NCBI RefSeq assembly: GCF_016899775.1
Contig: NZ_JACJJE010000010.1
Location: 18,631-82,630 of the forward strand
DNA: 64,000 nucleotides
Direction of reading: 5' to 3'
Source of the DNA: Pseudoflavonifractor capillosus
GTDB taxonomy: Bacteria > Bacillota > Clostridia > Oscillospirales > Oscillospiraceae
Program-made: the position numbers and the translations under genes
Notes under the pieces: model-generated
The model's database searches: none
Told to the model about the DNA's origin: nothing
Seen by the model: only the letters and a program-made list of their open reading frames with translations
Part shown: piece by piece, positions 34,876 to 44,124 of the stretch
Layout of the letters: each line of letters opens with the position of its first letter
Numbering within the stretch: the stretch's first letter is position 1

Positions 34876-35364
34876 GTGAAGACCCTTGACCGCGGACTTG
34901 CAAAGGTGGAAAAGGTCGTCTGTATCATCAGTTTGATTTTAATGATCGCCATTACATTTGTCAACGTGGCGTCCCGCTTTATCTTCCACTTCTCCTTCTC
35001 ATTTGCGGAGGAGATCACCACCGGTCTGTTCGTGCTGACCTCCCTGATGGGCAGCGCCATCGGCGTGCGGAAGCACGTGCATCTGGGCCTGAACGTGATC
35101 ACTGACTCCCTCCCCGCGGGAACGCAGCGTGTGCTTTTGCTGGTTTCCAACCTCATCGGCGCCGTATTCTGCGCCTATATGACCTATCTGGGCATCGAAA
35201 TGACCCTGCTGGAGTATCGAAACGGCCAGATCACCGCCTCTCTCCAGTGGCCGGAGTGGGTGTTTGGCATTGTGCTGCCCATCGGGTTCGCTTTTATTGC
35301 CATCCGCTTTTTGATGGAAGCGGTCTGGACGCTCAAGCATGAGGAGGGCGGCGAATATGAGTGA
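34876..35364 (+). CDS. dctQ: TRAP transporter small permease DctQ (acid-sugar operon)
   Basis: A 162-residue membrane protein with four helices and the DctQ pattern (VASRFIFHFSFSFAEEITT, GSAIGVRKHVHLGLN). GTG 34876 is used since GAGAGGTG lies six bases upstream. A longer frame starting before the terminator is not believable. It overlaps dctM by eight bases. Confidence 0.88.
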   Translation: MKTLDRGLAKVEKVVCIISLILMIAITFVNVASRFIFHFSFSFAEEITTGLFVLTSLMGSAIGVRKHVHLGLNVITDSLPAGTQRVLLLVSNLIGAVFCAYMTYLGIEMTLLEYRNGQITASLQWPEWVFGIVLPIGFAFIAIRFLMEAVWTLKHEEGGEYE

Positions 35365-36637
35365 GTCGGTCATCCTGTTTGGTGTATTTGTTGTTTTACT
35401 GTTATGCAACGTCCCCATCGCGGTGTCCCTGGGCGTCCCGGCGGTACTGTCCTGCCTGGTGGCGGGCTATTCCCCCAGCATGCTGCCCATCAACGCCTAT
35501 GCGGCCACCCATAAGTTCTCCCTGCTTGCCATTCCCTTCTTCATTGTCTCCGGCAATATCATGGAAAAGGCGGGCATCTCAGAGAAACTCATCAACCTGG
35601 CCTCCGCATGTGTGGGGCATTTCCGAAGCGGTCTGGCCCTGGTGACGGTTATCTGCTCCTGCTTCTTTGCTGCCATCTCCGGCTCCGGCCCGGCCACTGT
35701 GGCCGCTCTGGGCACGATCCTGATCCCGGCCATGGCGGCGGCGGGGTATCCCATCTCTTTCGGCGCCGCTCTGATGGCCGCCGCCGGCGCCATCGGGGTC
35801 ATCATCCCCCCGTCGGTAACCTTTATCGTCTACGGCAGCATCTCCGGCGCCTCGGTGGGGCGCATGTTTATGGCCGGCGTTATCCCCGGCATCATGATGG
35901 GCATTGCGCTGGCCATCTGCTCCATGATCCTCACCAAGAAAATGGATATCAAGCTCCGCCCCCGGGCCTCCAGCCATGAGCGCTGGGTCGCATTCAAGGA
36001 CGCCATCTGGGCCCTGCTGATGCCCGTTATCATTCTGGGCGGCATCTACGGCGGCATCTTCACCCCCACCGAGGCGGCGGCCGTCTCCGCCGTATACGGC
36101 CTGATCGTGGGTGTTTTCATCTATCGGAAAATGCGCTTCGGCGAGTTTATCCGCTGCATCGTGGACTCCATGGCCCAGAATGGCCAGGTCCTGTTTGTGA
36201 TGATCTGCGCGGCGCTGTTCGCCTGGATGGTGGCCGCCACCGGTATGACCACCACCATCGGCAACGCCCTGATCTCCCTGTCCAGCGGCAACCTGATTAT
36301 CTTCCTGCTCATCACCAACCTGATCCTGCTGTTTGCCGGCTGCATCATGGACGCCAACTCCGCGCTGTACATTCTGGTGCCCATCCTGCTGCCTGTGGCG
36401 CAGGAGCTGGGATATGACTCCGTGGCCTTTGGCATCCTCATGTGCGTGAACCTGGCCATCGGCCTGATCACTCCCCCGGTGGGCGTCAACCTGTACACCG
36501 CCTGCAGCATCGCCAAGATCTCTTTGCGGGACATCATCAAGTGGGTGCTGCCTCTCATCGGCTTCCTGCTGATCGTCCTGCTGCTGGTCACCTATATCCC
36601 GCAGATCTCCCTGTTCCTTCCCAGCCTGATGTCTTAA
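35357..36637 (+). CDS. dctM: TRAP transporter large permease DctM (acid-sugar operon)
   Basis: A 426-residue permease with the family motifs AIPFFIVSGNIMEKAG, AAISGSGPATVAALG, IPPSVTFIVYG, GGIYGGIFTPTEAAAV and LITPPVGVNLY. ATG 35357 has GAGGAGG nine bases upstream. It is a close relative in layout of the dctM at 12904 and completes the second TRAP system of the window. Confidence 0.93.
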   Translation: MSESVILFGVFVVLLLCNVPIAVSLGVPAVLSCLVAGYSPSMLPINAYAATHKFSLLAIPFFIVSGNIMEKAGISEKLINLASACVGHFRSGLALVTVICSCFFAAISGSGPATVAALGTILIPAMAAAGYPISFGAALMAAAGAIGVIIPPSVTFIVYGSISGASVGRMFMAGVIPGIMMGIALAICSMILTKKMDIKLRPRASSHERWVAFKDAIWALLMPVIILGGIYGGIFTPTEAAAVSAVYGLIVGVFIYRKMRFGEFIRCIVDSMAQNGQVLFVMICAALFAWMVAATGMTTTIGNALISLSSGNLIIFLLITNLILLFAGCIMDANSALYILVPILLPVAQELGYDSVAFGILMCVNLAIGLITPPVGVNLYTACSIAKISLRDIIKWVLPLIGFLLIVLLLVTYIPQISLFLPSLMS

Positions 36638-36659
36638 CCGTACCATGCGGCCGGCGCCT

Positions 36660-36691
36660 GCGGTCTGAAGGGCCCCCATTCCCCAGACCGC
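36660..36691 (+). terminator. Hairpin after dctM
   Basis: GCGGTCTG (36660-36667) pairs with CAGACCGC (36684-36691). No U-tract follows, so it may only attenuate or protect the message. Confidence 0.4.
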
Positions 36692-36734
36692 GGCGCGGAC
36701 CAACCTTTCAGCAATCCCACACAGGAGGTGCGCC

Positions 36735-37025
36735 ATGCGCGGAACCGATTACCTTGGCGCCCCCAGGAGGCTGCCCGCCGGCCCGGCGGTGCTGCTCCGT
36801 CTGGCGGGCATCGGATTTATGATCTGGCTCAATGTCTATATGTGGCAGTGCTGCCAGCGGGGAGAATATTTTCGGGACGACCCGGTCCTGACCGTATTCA
36901 TCCTGATGTTTTTTGCCGCCGGAACTGTCTTCGGCACATTCTGCACCTGGCAGCGGTGGAGAGGACGGAACATTCGGTCCTCCGCCGCCGAACAGGGCCG
37001 GCCGGACCCGGGCATGGACGCCTGA
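36735..37025 (+). CDS. Small two-helix membrane protein, unknown function
   Basis: A 96-residue protein with two hydrophobic segments (LLRLAGIGFMIWLNVYMW and FILMFFAAGTVFGTF) and a basic, hydrophilic tail. CAGGAGGTG seven bases before the ATG supports real translation. It lies between the TRAP and dehydrogenase genes. I do not recognise the family. Confidence 0.65.
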   Translation: MRGTDYLGAPRRLPAGPAVLLRLAGIGFMIWLNVYMWQCCQRGEYFRDDPVLTVFILMFFAAGTVFGTFCTWQRWRGRNIRSSAAEQGRPDPGMDA

Positions 37026-37086
37026 TCTCCCAATTTTTAACTGACACAACGCGATCTTTGAAATGCAGAAAGGCAGGAATTTTCCT

Positions 37087-38148
37087 ATGACTGGAACTAT
37101 GAGAGCAATCGTAAAAGAGAAGCCCGAAGTGGGCGCGGTTTACCGCACCGATGTGCCCATTCCCCAGATCTCCGACGAGGAGGTCCTGGTAAAAGTGAAG
37201 GCCACCGCCATCTGCGGCACCGACCAGCACATTTACAAGTGGGCCCCCTACGCCCAGGAGCGGCTGAAGCTGCCCATGGTGTTCGGCCATGAGTTCGCCG
37301 GCGACATCGTGGAAGTGGGCAAGAACGTGCTGGGCTATCAGGTGGGCGACCGGGTGGCCGGCGAGACCCACATCCCCTGCAACCAGTGCTACCAGTGCCG
37401 CACCGGCAATCAGCATGTGTGTGAGCACATGAAGATCATCGGCGTGCATGTGCCCGGCTCCTTCGGGGAGTACATCAACGTGCACAAGGACTGCCTGTGG
37501 AAGCTGGACGACAGCATCAGCTATGTGAAGGGGTCCCTGCTGGAGCCCTTCGGCGTGGGCGTCCACGGCGTCTCCGCCACCCCCATGGGCGGCAAGGACG
37601 TTCTGATTACCGGCTGCGGCCCCATCGGCCTGATGGCCATTGCCGCCGCCAAGTACAGCGGCGCCGGCCGGATCTTCGCCACCGACATCGACGAGCCCAA
37701 GCTGGAAGTGGCCAAGCAGATGGGCGCGGATGTGACCATCAACACCCGCAGCCAGGCCGCCTCCGAGGTGGTTCTCAACGCCACCGGAGGCCGGGGCGTG
37801 GACGCGGTCATCGACTACACCGGCAACAACGGCGCCATCTCCGACGCCTTCAAGGCCCTGAAGCTCCACGGACAGTTCACCATGGTGGGCCTCCCTGGAG
37901 GGAGTCTGACTCTGGACGCCACCAACGGCATTATCTATAAGGAGGCCACCGTGGTGGGCGTCACCGGCCGGCTCATGTATCAGACCTGGTTTGAGTGCGA
38001 GAAGCTGCTCAAGACCCCCGGCTTCGACCTGAAGCCCGCTCTGGGCGGCATCTACCCCCTGGAAAAATATGAGGACGCCTTCCAGGCGCTGTTCTCCGGC
38101 GCGCCCGGCAAGATGGTGCTGACCCTGGAGGACGGACTGGAGTTCTGA
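37087..38148 (+). CDS. Zinc-dependent medium-chain dehydrogenase (threonine/polyol dehydrogenase-like)
   Basis: A 353-residue MDR enzyme. The catalytic zinc ligands are in ICGTDQHIYKW and GHEFAGDIVEVG. A structural zinc lobe has CNQCYQCRTGNQHVC, the Rossmann motif is TGCGPIGLMAI and the tail matches threonine dehydrogenase-like proteins. It oxidises a secondary alcohol with NAD. In this operon a step on a four-carbon sugar acid or polyol is likely. ATG 37087 is used; the upstream in-frame ATG lacks a ribosome binding site. Confidence 0.88.
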   Translation: MTGTMRAIVKEKPEVGAVYRTDVPIPQISDEEVLVKVKATAICGTDQHIYKWAPYAQERLKLPMVFGHEFAGDIVEVGKNVLGYQVGDRVAGETHIPCNQCYQCRTGNQHVCEHMKIIGVHVPGSFGEYINVHKDCLWKLDDSISYVKGSLLEPFGVGVHGVSATPMGGKDVLITGCGPIGLMAIAAAKYSGAGRIFATDIDEPKLEVAKQMGADVTINTRSQAASEVVLNATGGRGVDAVIDYTGNNGAISDAFKALKLHGQFTMVGLPGGSLTLDATNGIIYKEATVVGVTGRLMYQTWFECEKLLKTPGFDLKPALGGIYPLEKYEDAFQALFSGAPGKMVLTLEDGLEF

Positions 38149-38164
38149 GATTCAGGAGAAAACC

Positions 38165-39424
38165 ATGACGACATTGCTGATCCTGGCGGATGATCTGACC
38201 GGCGCGCTGGACACCGGCGTACAGATCGCTCAGCTGCAGGTAAACACACAGGTGCGCCTGTATGTGGGCCCGGACACGCTGCGGTCGGCGGAAGAGGCGG
38301 AGGTGCTGGTGATCGATACCGAGAGCCGGCACCTCCCCCCGGAACGGGCGGCCGAGCTGGTCTCCGGCCTGGTGCGAGAGGCCGCGGCGCAGGGCGTGCC
38401 CTATCTCTATAAAAAGACGGACTCCGTCCTGCGCGGCAATGTGGGCGCGGAGCTGATGGCTGCGGCCCAGGCCGCCGGAGTCCGCCCGCTGCCCTTCGTC
38501 CCGGCCTGGCCGGAAAACGGCCGGACCACCAGGGGGGGCATACACTATGTGGACGGCGTACCGGTGGCCCAGAGCAGCTTTGCCGCCGATGTGCTCGACC
38601 CCATCCGCAGCAGCCGGATCGACGAGATCCTGACCTCCACCGCACCCTGCCGCTCTCGGGTTGTGGAGGCGGATAGTTCTGTCTGGCCGGACGATGGGGA
38701 CGTGCTCATTTTCGACGCGCAGACGGGCGAACAGGTGGACCGGATTGCCGAAGCGCTCTGCCGCCGCGGCATGGCCCGCCTGACGGCGGGCTGTGCCCGG
38801 CTCCTCCAGAGCCTGGCGCCCCACATCGCCCTGGAGCTGCCCGTTCGGGCGGCGGCCCCTGTCTGTGCAGACGGCCCAGGCCGCATTCTGCTGGCCTGTG
38901 GAAGCCTGAGCCCCGTTTCGCTGTCCCAGACCGCCTACGCCCGCAGGCAGTTGGGATATGTGCCGGTGGCGCCCGACGGTGACCCAAGCAGCGGGGAGGC
39001 CTCCCAGATCCCATCCAGCGCACACATCCTGCTGCGGTCCACCCGGGCCGAGACAGGCGAGGAGGTCCAGCGCTATCTGGAGACCATCCCTCCCAGCCGC
39101 CGGGTCCAGCAGGCCCAGTATACCGCGGAGTGCATGGCCCGCCGGGTCCAGGAGATTGCGGACCGGGCCGCGGTGGACACCTTGATTATTTTCGGTGGCG
39201 ACACCTTGGCTGCCGTCATTCGCCGCATGGGCATCCAGAGTCTCCAGCCGGTGGCCCAGCCGGCCAAAGGGGTCGTGCTCTGCCAGGTGGAGTATCGGGG
39301 CCGCAGCCTGCGTTTGATTACCAAATCTGGGGGCTTCGGCGAGGAAAATTTGGTCGAGATAATCCAGACCGCCCTGACGCCCGCCCCAGACCTATCAAAA
39401 TCCTCAACCTGCAAAAAGGAATGA
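38165..39424 (+). CDS. Four-carbon acid sugar kinase (DUF1537; DtnK/OtnK family)
   Basis: A 419-residue kinase. The N-terminal substrate domain starts LLILADDLTGALDTGVQIA and has YKKTDSVLRGNVGAEL; the C-terminal nucleotide domain has IIFGGDTLAAVIRRMG and ITKSGGFGEENLV. The family phosphorylates D-threonate (DtnK) or 2-oxo-tetronates (OtnK). The PdxA2-type enzyme next to it is the known partner of D-threonate kinase. AGGAG lies before the ATG and its stop nearly abuts the pdxA2 start. Confidence 0.88.
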   Translation: MTTLLILADDLTGALDTGVQIAQLQVNTQVRLYVGPDTLRSAEEAEVLVIDTESRHLPPERAAELVSGLVREAAAQGVPYLYKKTDSVLRGNVGAELMAAAQAAGVRPLPFVPAWPENGRTTRGGIHYVDGVPVAQSSFAADVLDPIRSSRIDEILTSTAPCRSRVVEADSSVWPDDGDVLIFDAQTGEQVDRIAEALCRRGMARLTAGCARLLQSLAPHIALELPVRAAAPVCADGPGRILLACGSLSPVSLSQTAYARRQLGYVPVAPDGDPSSGEASQIPSSAHILLRSTRAETGEEVQRYLETIPPSRRVQQAQYTAECMARRVQEIADRAAVDTLIIFGGDTLAAVIRRMGIQSLQPVAQPAKGVVLCQVEYRGRSLRLITKSGGFGEENLVEIIQTALTPAPDLSKSSTCKKE

Positions 39425-39429
39425 TGAAC

Positions 39430-40521
39430 ATGAACAGACCTATTCTGGGAATCACCATGGGCGATCCCTTTGGCAACGGTCCGGAGATCACTGTCCGGGC
39501 GCTCCACGACAAAACCGTCTACGACCGCTGCCGCCCCCTGGTGGTGGGCGACGTGAGCAGCATGGAGTACGCCCTCCGGGTGGCCAAGAAGGTATCCGGC
39601 ATCGATCTGGCCCTCAACCCGGTCCGGAGCGTCCAGGATGCCAAGTTCGCCTATGGCACCATCGACGTGCTGGACATGGGCCTGGTCCCCAAGGAGCAGA
39701 TCCCGGACACGGCGGACCAGGAAGAGCCCAAGCCCTTTGGAATCGGCGCCTGCGCCCTGGGCGGCGAGGCCTCCTTCCAGTATGTGAAGAAAGTGATCGA
39801 GCTGGCCATGGCTGGCGAGATCGATGCCACCGTCACCAATGCCCTGAGCAAAGAGGCCATTAACATGGCCGGGCACCACTACTCCGGCCACACGGAGATC
39901 TACGCGGACTACACCCACACCGACAAGTACACCATGATGCTGGCCCATGAGGAGCTGCGGGTGGTCCACGTCTCCACCCACGTCTCCCTGCGCGAGGCCT
40001 GCGACCGGGTCAAGAAGGCCCGGGTGCTGGAGTGCATCCGCATCGCCAACGAGGGCTGCAAAGCCCTGGGCATTGAGAATCCCAAAATCGGTGTTGCCGG
40101 CCTGAACCCCCACTGCGGGGAGAACGGCATGTTCGGCACCGAGGAGATTCAGGAGATCCAGCCCGCCATCGACGAGGCCCTGGCCGAGGGCATCAACATC
40201 CCCGAAAAGAAGCCCACTCCCCCGGATACGGTGTTCTCCAAGGCGCTGGGCGGCTGGTATGATATTGTGGTAGTCATGTACCACGACCAGGGGCATATTC
40301 CTCTGAAGGTGAAGGGCTTTGTCTACAACAAGCAGGAGAAGCACTGGGAAGCGGTAGCCGGCGTCAATGTGACATTGGGACTGCCGATCATCCGCGCATC
40401 CGTGGATCATGGAACTGGTTTCGGACATGCGGGCAGCGGACACGCAAATGAGTTGAGTCTAATCAACGCGATGGATTATGCCATTCAATTTGCAAATACA
40501 AAATTAAAAAACGGGCAGTAG
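39430..40521 (+). CDS. pdxA2: PdxA2-type 4-phospho-D-threonate 3-dehydrogenase
   Basis: A 363-residue homologue of 4-hydroxythreonine-4-phosphate dehydrogenase, longer than biosynthetic PdxA. It has ITMGDPFGNGPEI at the N-terminus and the metal histidines in HHYSGHTEIYAD, VAGLNPHCGENGMFG and VVMYHDQGHIPLK. With a DUF1537 kinase the established role is oxidation and decarboxylation of 4-phospho-D-threonate to dihydroxyacetone phosphate. Three ATGs are near; AAAGGA spacing favours 39430. It ends the operon, and a strong terminator follows. Confidence 0.87.
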   Translation: MNRPILGITMGDPFGNGPEITVRALHDKTVYDRCRPLVVGDVSSMEYALRVAKKVSGIDLALNPVRSVQDAKFAYGTIDVLDMGLVPKEQIPDTADQEEPKPFGIGACALGGEASFQYVKKVIELAMAGEIDATVTNALSKEAINMAGHHYSGHTEIYADYTHTDKYTMMLAHEELRVVHVSTHVSLREACDRVKKARVLECIRIANEGCKALGIENPKIGVAGLNPHCGENGMFGTEEIQEIQPAIDEALAEGINIPEKKPTPPDTVFSKALGGWYDIVVVMYHDQGHIPLKVKGFVYNKQEKHWEAVAGVNVTLGLPIIRASVDHGTGFGHAGSGHANELSLINAMDYAIQFANTKLKNGQ

Positions 40522-40569
40522 TCTGCCGCGGATCTTAGACAGGCTTCAATTTCCCCTCCCACAGGCAGA

Positions 40570-40610
40570 AATCCGCTGGAATCAAATGATTCCAGCGGAT
40601 TATTTTTGTT
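40570..40610 (+). terminator. Terminator of the acid-sugar operon
   Basis: A perfect 15-bp stem (40570-40584 with 40587-40601) is followed by ATTTTTGTTTT. The next 290 bases to 40900 carry no gene or repeat that I can support. Confidence 0.88.
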
Positions 40611-40900
40611 TTCCGCGGTCTTTTCCTGTTTGTTGTCCCATTGACCCGGATTGTAACCGGACGGAAACTTGGAGGGCCGGATGGGCTGGGTTCCAGTCCC
40701 TCCGCCGTCCCCGGATGCTTTAAATTCCGTTCTCTTACAAACGGCAGAGCTTCAGGCGCGCCAAGAATGAGCGACGCGGGAACCGAAAATAGCGCTTGCG
40801 CTGAGTCCGGGACCATCCTTCCGCTCCATCAATTTCTCATAAAATAAACAGGGGGGCGCGCATCGCTGCACCCCTCCCCTCAGGCTGCCCTGCAAGTTCC

Positions 40901-41467
40901 TCAGTTTTTCTCCGGGCTCTTCTGGATTTTCCAGTCCGGTCCCGCTGATTCGACTGGCCGTCCGCACTTTTCACTCAGCCAGGCCCGCAGCTCCTCTATT
41001 CCACCGCCCTGGAGCGTACTTTTATCCAGCATCACTACCTCACCCTTCTGGGTGACATAGTAGAGATTTTCCTCTGTCTCCACCAAACGGCCGCAATCGT
41101 GATACGGGTAAACCTTCTCCTCACGGCGATTGACGCTTCGTATGCCTTCAGCCTCCAAAGTGTAATTTGTGGAAAAGACCCGCTTGTCCATCTGCCTTTG
41201 TGCAGTCCGGGCCGCAATCTGGAAATAGAAAATCCCGGCGGCCAAGAAGGCCAGCGCCAACAACCCGAACATCACCGCCACCCACAGCTTCCCGGTCATC
41301 TGGACACAGAAGATCCCCACTGCAATATCGATCACGCTGATGGCCACATTGAACCGCTGCTTTTTCCGCAGGCACTTGGGGGCCAAGATTCCATCCACCA
41401 CTCGATGCATCTCCAGCAGGTGAGGATAGTCCAGGTCCGTATGAATCTGAAAAGGAGCTGTTTTCAT
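40901..41467 (-). CDS. YcxB-like membrane protein
   Basis: A 188-residue protein with a cytosolic start, two adjacent membrane helices (VAISVIDIAVGIFCV and LWVAVMFGLLALAFLAAGIF) and a C-terminal beta-rich domain (YTLEAEGIRSVNRREEKVYP, YHDCGRLVETEENLYYVT). This is the YcxB-like layout; the family has no assigned function. ATG 41467 is chosen for the GGAGGG nine bases upstream. It stands alone on the reverse strand between two forward units. Confidence 0.7.
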   Translation of the reverse strand: MKTAPFQIHTDLDYPHLLEMHRVVDGILAPKCLRKKQRFNVAISVIDIAVGIFCVQMTGKLWVAVMFGLLALAFLAAGIFYFQIAARTAQRQMDKRVFSTNYTLEAEGIRSVNRREEKVYPYHDCGRLVETEENLYYVTQKGEVVMLDKSTLQGGGIEELRAWLSEKCGRPVESAGPDWKIQKSPEKN

Positions 41468-41683
41468 TCTTTGTATCCCTCCAGTCTCAATCAATCGCTC
41501 CAGACGGAGCGATCAGCCCGCCGTCTGGCACAGGCTATATGATAGGGGCTCCCGCCGGTTCTGTCAAGGCGCTCCCCCTCCGCGGCGGGCGGCTCCCTAT
41601 TCATTCCAGGCTTTCTCCAGAAAATATCTTTACAAATAGCCGCAAATACCATACAATAAAAATGTGAGAGGAGGGCAGACCTC

Positions 41684-42415
41684 ATGTCTGAAAAGCCAAA
41701 CAATCAGGTGCCCAATTATGTCAAAGTTCAAAATTATATCTTGGAAAAATGCCGCAGCGGAGAATATGCCGTGGGGAGCCGCATCCCCTCTGAGACTGAA
41801 CTGGCCCGGATGTTCTCTGTCTCCCGGATCACTGCCAACAAGGCGGTCTCAGAGCTGGCTCTGATGGGCGTCCTCAAGCGTATCCGGGGCAAGGGCAGCT
41901 TTGTAATTTCTACCGAGCCAGTCCGTACTTCTCAGGCATTCTCCGCCGCAGTGATTACTAAAGTTTCCGAGGGGAAGAAACACGAACTATCCCAATTCCG
42001 TGTGCTCACGTCCTGTCCGGAACTGGCCCAGAAGCTGGGGCTTCCCGCCGGGGAGAGTTTTTATGAGGTGGTGCGAAAAAACATCAACGCCCGGAGTTCT
42101 ATCTCTTGGGACTATACCTACATTCCCTGCTCCGTGGCCCCCGATTTGTCCCTCTCCTTTGAACAGATTCGAGACTGTTATATCCATGACTACCTGCGGC
42201 TTCTTCCCAATGTCCACCCCAAGTTTATGAAGGTATTCATCAATACACGTCCGCTTCCTATTTTGGAGCCGGCTTTGGAGCACTTCGAGGACCCGGATAA
42301 CGTGTCCATCTGGTCCTCTTTTGTGTATGATGCCAACATGAAAATCCTGGCCGCTACCTTCACGCTATACTCCCTCTCCGACGAAGAAGTTCCTCTCTTT
42401 CTCTTCTCCGTATAG
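41684..42415 (+). CDS. GntR-family regulator, HutC/UTRA type
   Basis: A 243-residue protein with an N-terminal winged HTH (PNYVKVQNYILEKCRSGEYA, then SVSRITANKAVSELALMGVL) and a C-terminal UTRA ligand domain (ELSQFRVL, GESFYEVVRKNINAR, LEHFEDPDNVSIWSSFVY). GGAGGG lies 11 bases before the ATG. It may control the acid-sugar operon upstream or the desulfidase gene downstream. It is a single-gene unit with its own terminator. Confidence 0.87.
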   Translation: MSEKPNNQVPNYVKVQNYILEKCRSGEYAVGSRIPSETELARMFSVSRITANKAVSELALMGVLKRIRGKGSFVISTEPVRTSQAFSAAVITKVSEGKKHELSQFRVLTSCPELAQKLGLPAGESFYEVVRKNINARSSISWDYTYIPCSVAPDLSLSFEQIRDCYIHDYLRLLPNVHPKFMKVFINTRPLPILEPALEHFEDPDNVSIWSSFVYDANMKILAATFTLYSLSDEEVPLFLFSV

Positions 42416-42435
42416 TCCTGGTATAAGTAAAAAAC

Positions 42436-42465
42436 GGCTGCCGTATCCAATACGGCAGCCATTTT
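42436..42465. terminator. Bidirectional terminator
   Basis: GGCTGCCGTAT (42436-42446) pairs perfectly with ATACGGCAGCC (42450-42460), with A-rich sequence before and TTTTT after. It serves the GntR gene and the convergent desulfidase gene. Confidence 0.88.
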
Positions 42466-42482
42466 TATGCCCAGGTCTGCCG

Positions 42483-43772
42483 TCAGGGGTTCGTCCAGTC
42501 CTCAATCATAATCTTCAGGATTTCCTGGTCGGTCTCCCGCATTCCCTCACGGCCCAGACGGCCCACATTGGCGATGGTGTTTTCTACTCCCTTCTTCACG
42601 ATGCCGTCGCCGCTGCGGAACTGCTGGTTATAGCAATACATCTCATAGCCCATGATGCCTGCGTCCACGCCGACGGCAATCTTCCCGGCGCAGGAGGCCT
42701 TGGCTCCGTCACAGATGACCCCGGACACCACCGCCAAGGCGTTTACCAGGGTGTGGGAGATGGCCTTCAGATCTCCGCCTTTCAGATAGGCCACGCCACA
42801 GCCGGCGGCGGCTCCGGCGCTGATGGCGCCGCAGAAGGCGGAGAGACGGCCTATTCCGGTTTTCTGGTGGATTCCGATTAGGTTGGCCAGTGTCAGGGCC
42901 CGGTAGAGCTGCTCCTGGCTGGCACCCAGTTCCTTGGCGTATACCACCAAAGGCATGGTAACCGTAATTCCCTGATTGCCGCTTCCGGCGTTGATGACCA
43001 CCGGAAGCTCACAGCCGTTCATTCGGGCGTCGGAACCGGCGGCCGCGTAGGCCTTGGCCCGGTTTTTCACCGTATCCGGCCCGCTGTGCAGCAGGATGGA
43101 ACCCACATTGGCCCCATAGTCTCCGCGCAGCCCCTCCTCCGCGATAGCGGTATTGTACTGGATCTGCCGGTCCAACACCTCCCGAACGTCATCAATCTCA
43201 ACCGAATTGGCAAAGTCATAGATTGTCTTGACGCTCAAGAAGGAGCGGTCAGTGAGGCCTTTCTCGCTCTCATCCTCCACGGGCTCGTCTTTCAGCTTCT
43301 CGCCATTCTTCTCAATGGTAACTACGTTGGTATGGTAGTTCGCGATGCGGGTCTTGGCATAGGAGTCCCCCTTCCGCAGGGTGACGATGATGTCGAAAAC
43401 CAAATTGGTGTCCGCCAGACGAACTTCCGTTTTAACCTGCTCCAGCATCCGGCGGATCTCGTTCTTCTGCTCCTCCGTCACCTGGGAAATCACCTGGAGC
43501 TGCTTATCCGGGTCGCCGGCCACCACGCCGGCCATAGTAGCCGCCGGAATCCCCCGCAGGCCGCCGGTGTTGGGCACTACCACACTTTTGACATTTTTGA
43601 TAATGTTGCCGCTGGCCTCCACCAGCACATGATCGGGGAGCTCCCCCAGATACCGGCGGGCGATGGCCGCGCAGTAGGCGATTGCAATGGGTTCTGTACA
43701 TCCCATTGCGGGCAGCAGCTCCTCTTTGAGGATGGCGACGCAGTCCTGATATGCCTGATCGTTTCGATTCAT
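42483..43772 (-). CDS. cyuA: L-cysteine desulfidase family protein (UPF0597, CyuA/YhaM)
   Basis: A 429-residue protein of the cysteine desulfidase/serine dehydratase alpha family, with AMGCTEPIAIAYCAA (C25) at the N-terminus and the cysteine-bearing segments SAFCGAISAGAAAGCG and ICDGAKASCAGK that hold a [4Fe-4S] cluster in characterised members. It breaks cysteine (or a related beta-substituted amino acid) to pyruvate, ammonia and sulfide. AAGGGGG precedes the ATG. It is a single gene with a good promoter. Confidence 0.88.
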   Translation of the reverse strand: MNRNDQAYQDCVAILKEELLPAMGCTEPIAIAYCAAIARRYLGELPDHVLVEASGNIIKNVKSVVVPNTGGLRGIPAATMAGVVAGDPDKQLQVISQVTEEQKNEIRRMLEQVKTEVRLADTNLVFDIIVTLRKGDSYAKTRIANYHTNVVTIEKNGEKLKDEPVEDESEKGLTDRSFLSVKTIYDFANSVEIDDVREVLDRQIQYNTAIAEEGLRGDYGANVGSILLHSGPDTVKNRAKAYAAAGSDARMNGCELPVVINAGSGNQGITVTMPLVVYAKELGASQEQLYRALTLANLIGIHQKTGIGRLSAFCGAISAGAAAGCGVAYLKGGDLKAISHTLVNALAVVSGVICDGAKASCAGKIAVGVDAGIMGYEMYCYNQQFRSGDGIVKKGVENTIANVGRLGREGMRETDQEILKIMIEDWTNP

Positions 43773-43829
43773 AACGAAGTCCCCCTTGATATGTTTTATT
43801 AGTTCCTCCGCCTATAATTTGTCAATATC

Positions 43830-43857
43830 AATATATCAAATTCAGAGTGAATGTCAA
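43830..43857 (-). promoter_or_regulatory. Promoter of the cyuA gene
   Basis: On the reverse strand TTGACA (43857-43852), 16 bases and TATATT (43835-43830). The -10 overlaps the direct repeat TTGATAT-TTGATAT, a possible regulator site. The rest of the 352-bp gap to the opine dehydrogenase-like gene shows only a weak forward -10 (TACAAT near 44050). Confidence 0.6.
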
Positions 43858-44124
43858 TACTTTTTAAAAAATTTATGAAAAACAGGCCGTCGTCCTTTGG
43901 TTTTCATAGTCAGAATGCTGCAAACGCCGGCAATCAGCTGGCAGACTCTTGAGCCGGATCGGAAGGGCGAGCCCTTGGCAGCGCCATCAGAACCATGCGT
44001 TGATTTCCAGAAGCCGGCTTCCGCAGGGTGGCATTCCCACTTCGGCCATGGTACAATCAGTCTCATACAACCTCGGTTCCGGTCCGAAGACCGGAGTATC
44101 ATAAAGCTGGGAGGAGAATGCGCA

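Noticed and set aside
40622..40900. Small forward ORF after the acid-sugar operon terminator
   Set aside because: No ribosome binding site, no conserved motif and an unlikely composition; treated as non-coding.
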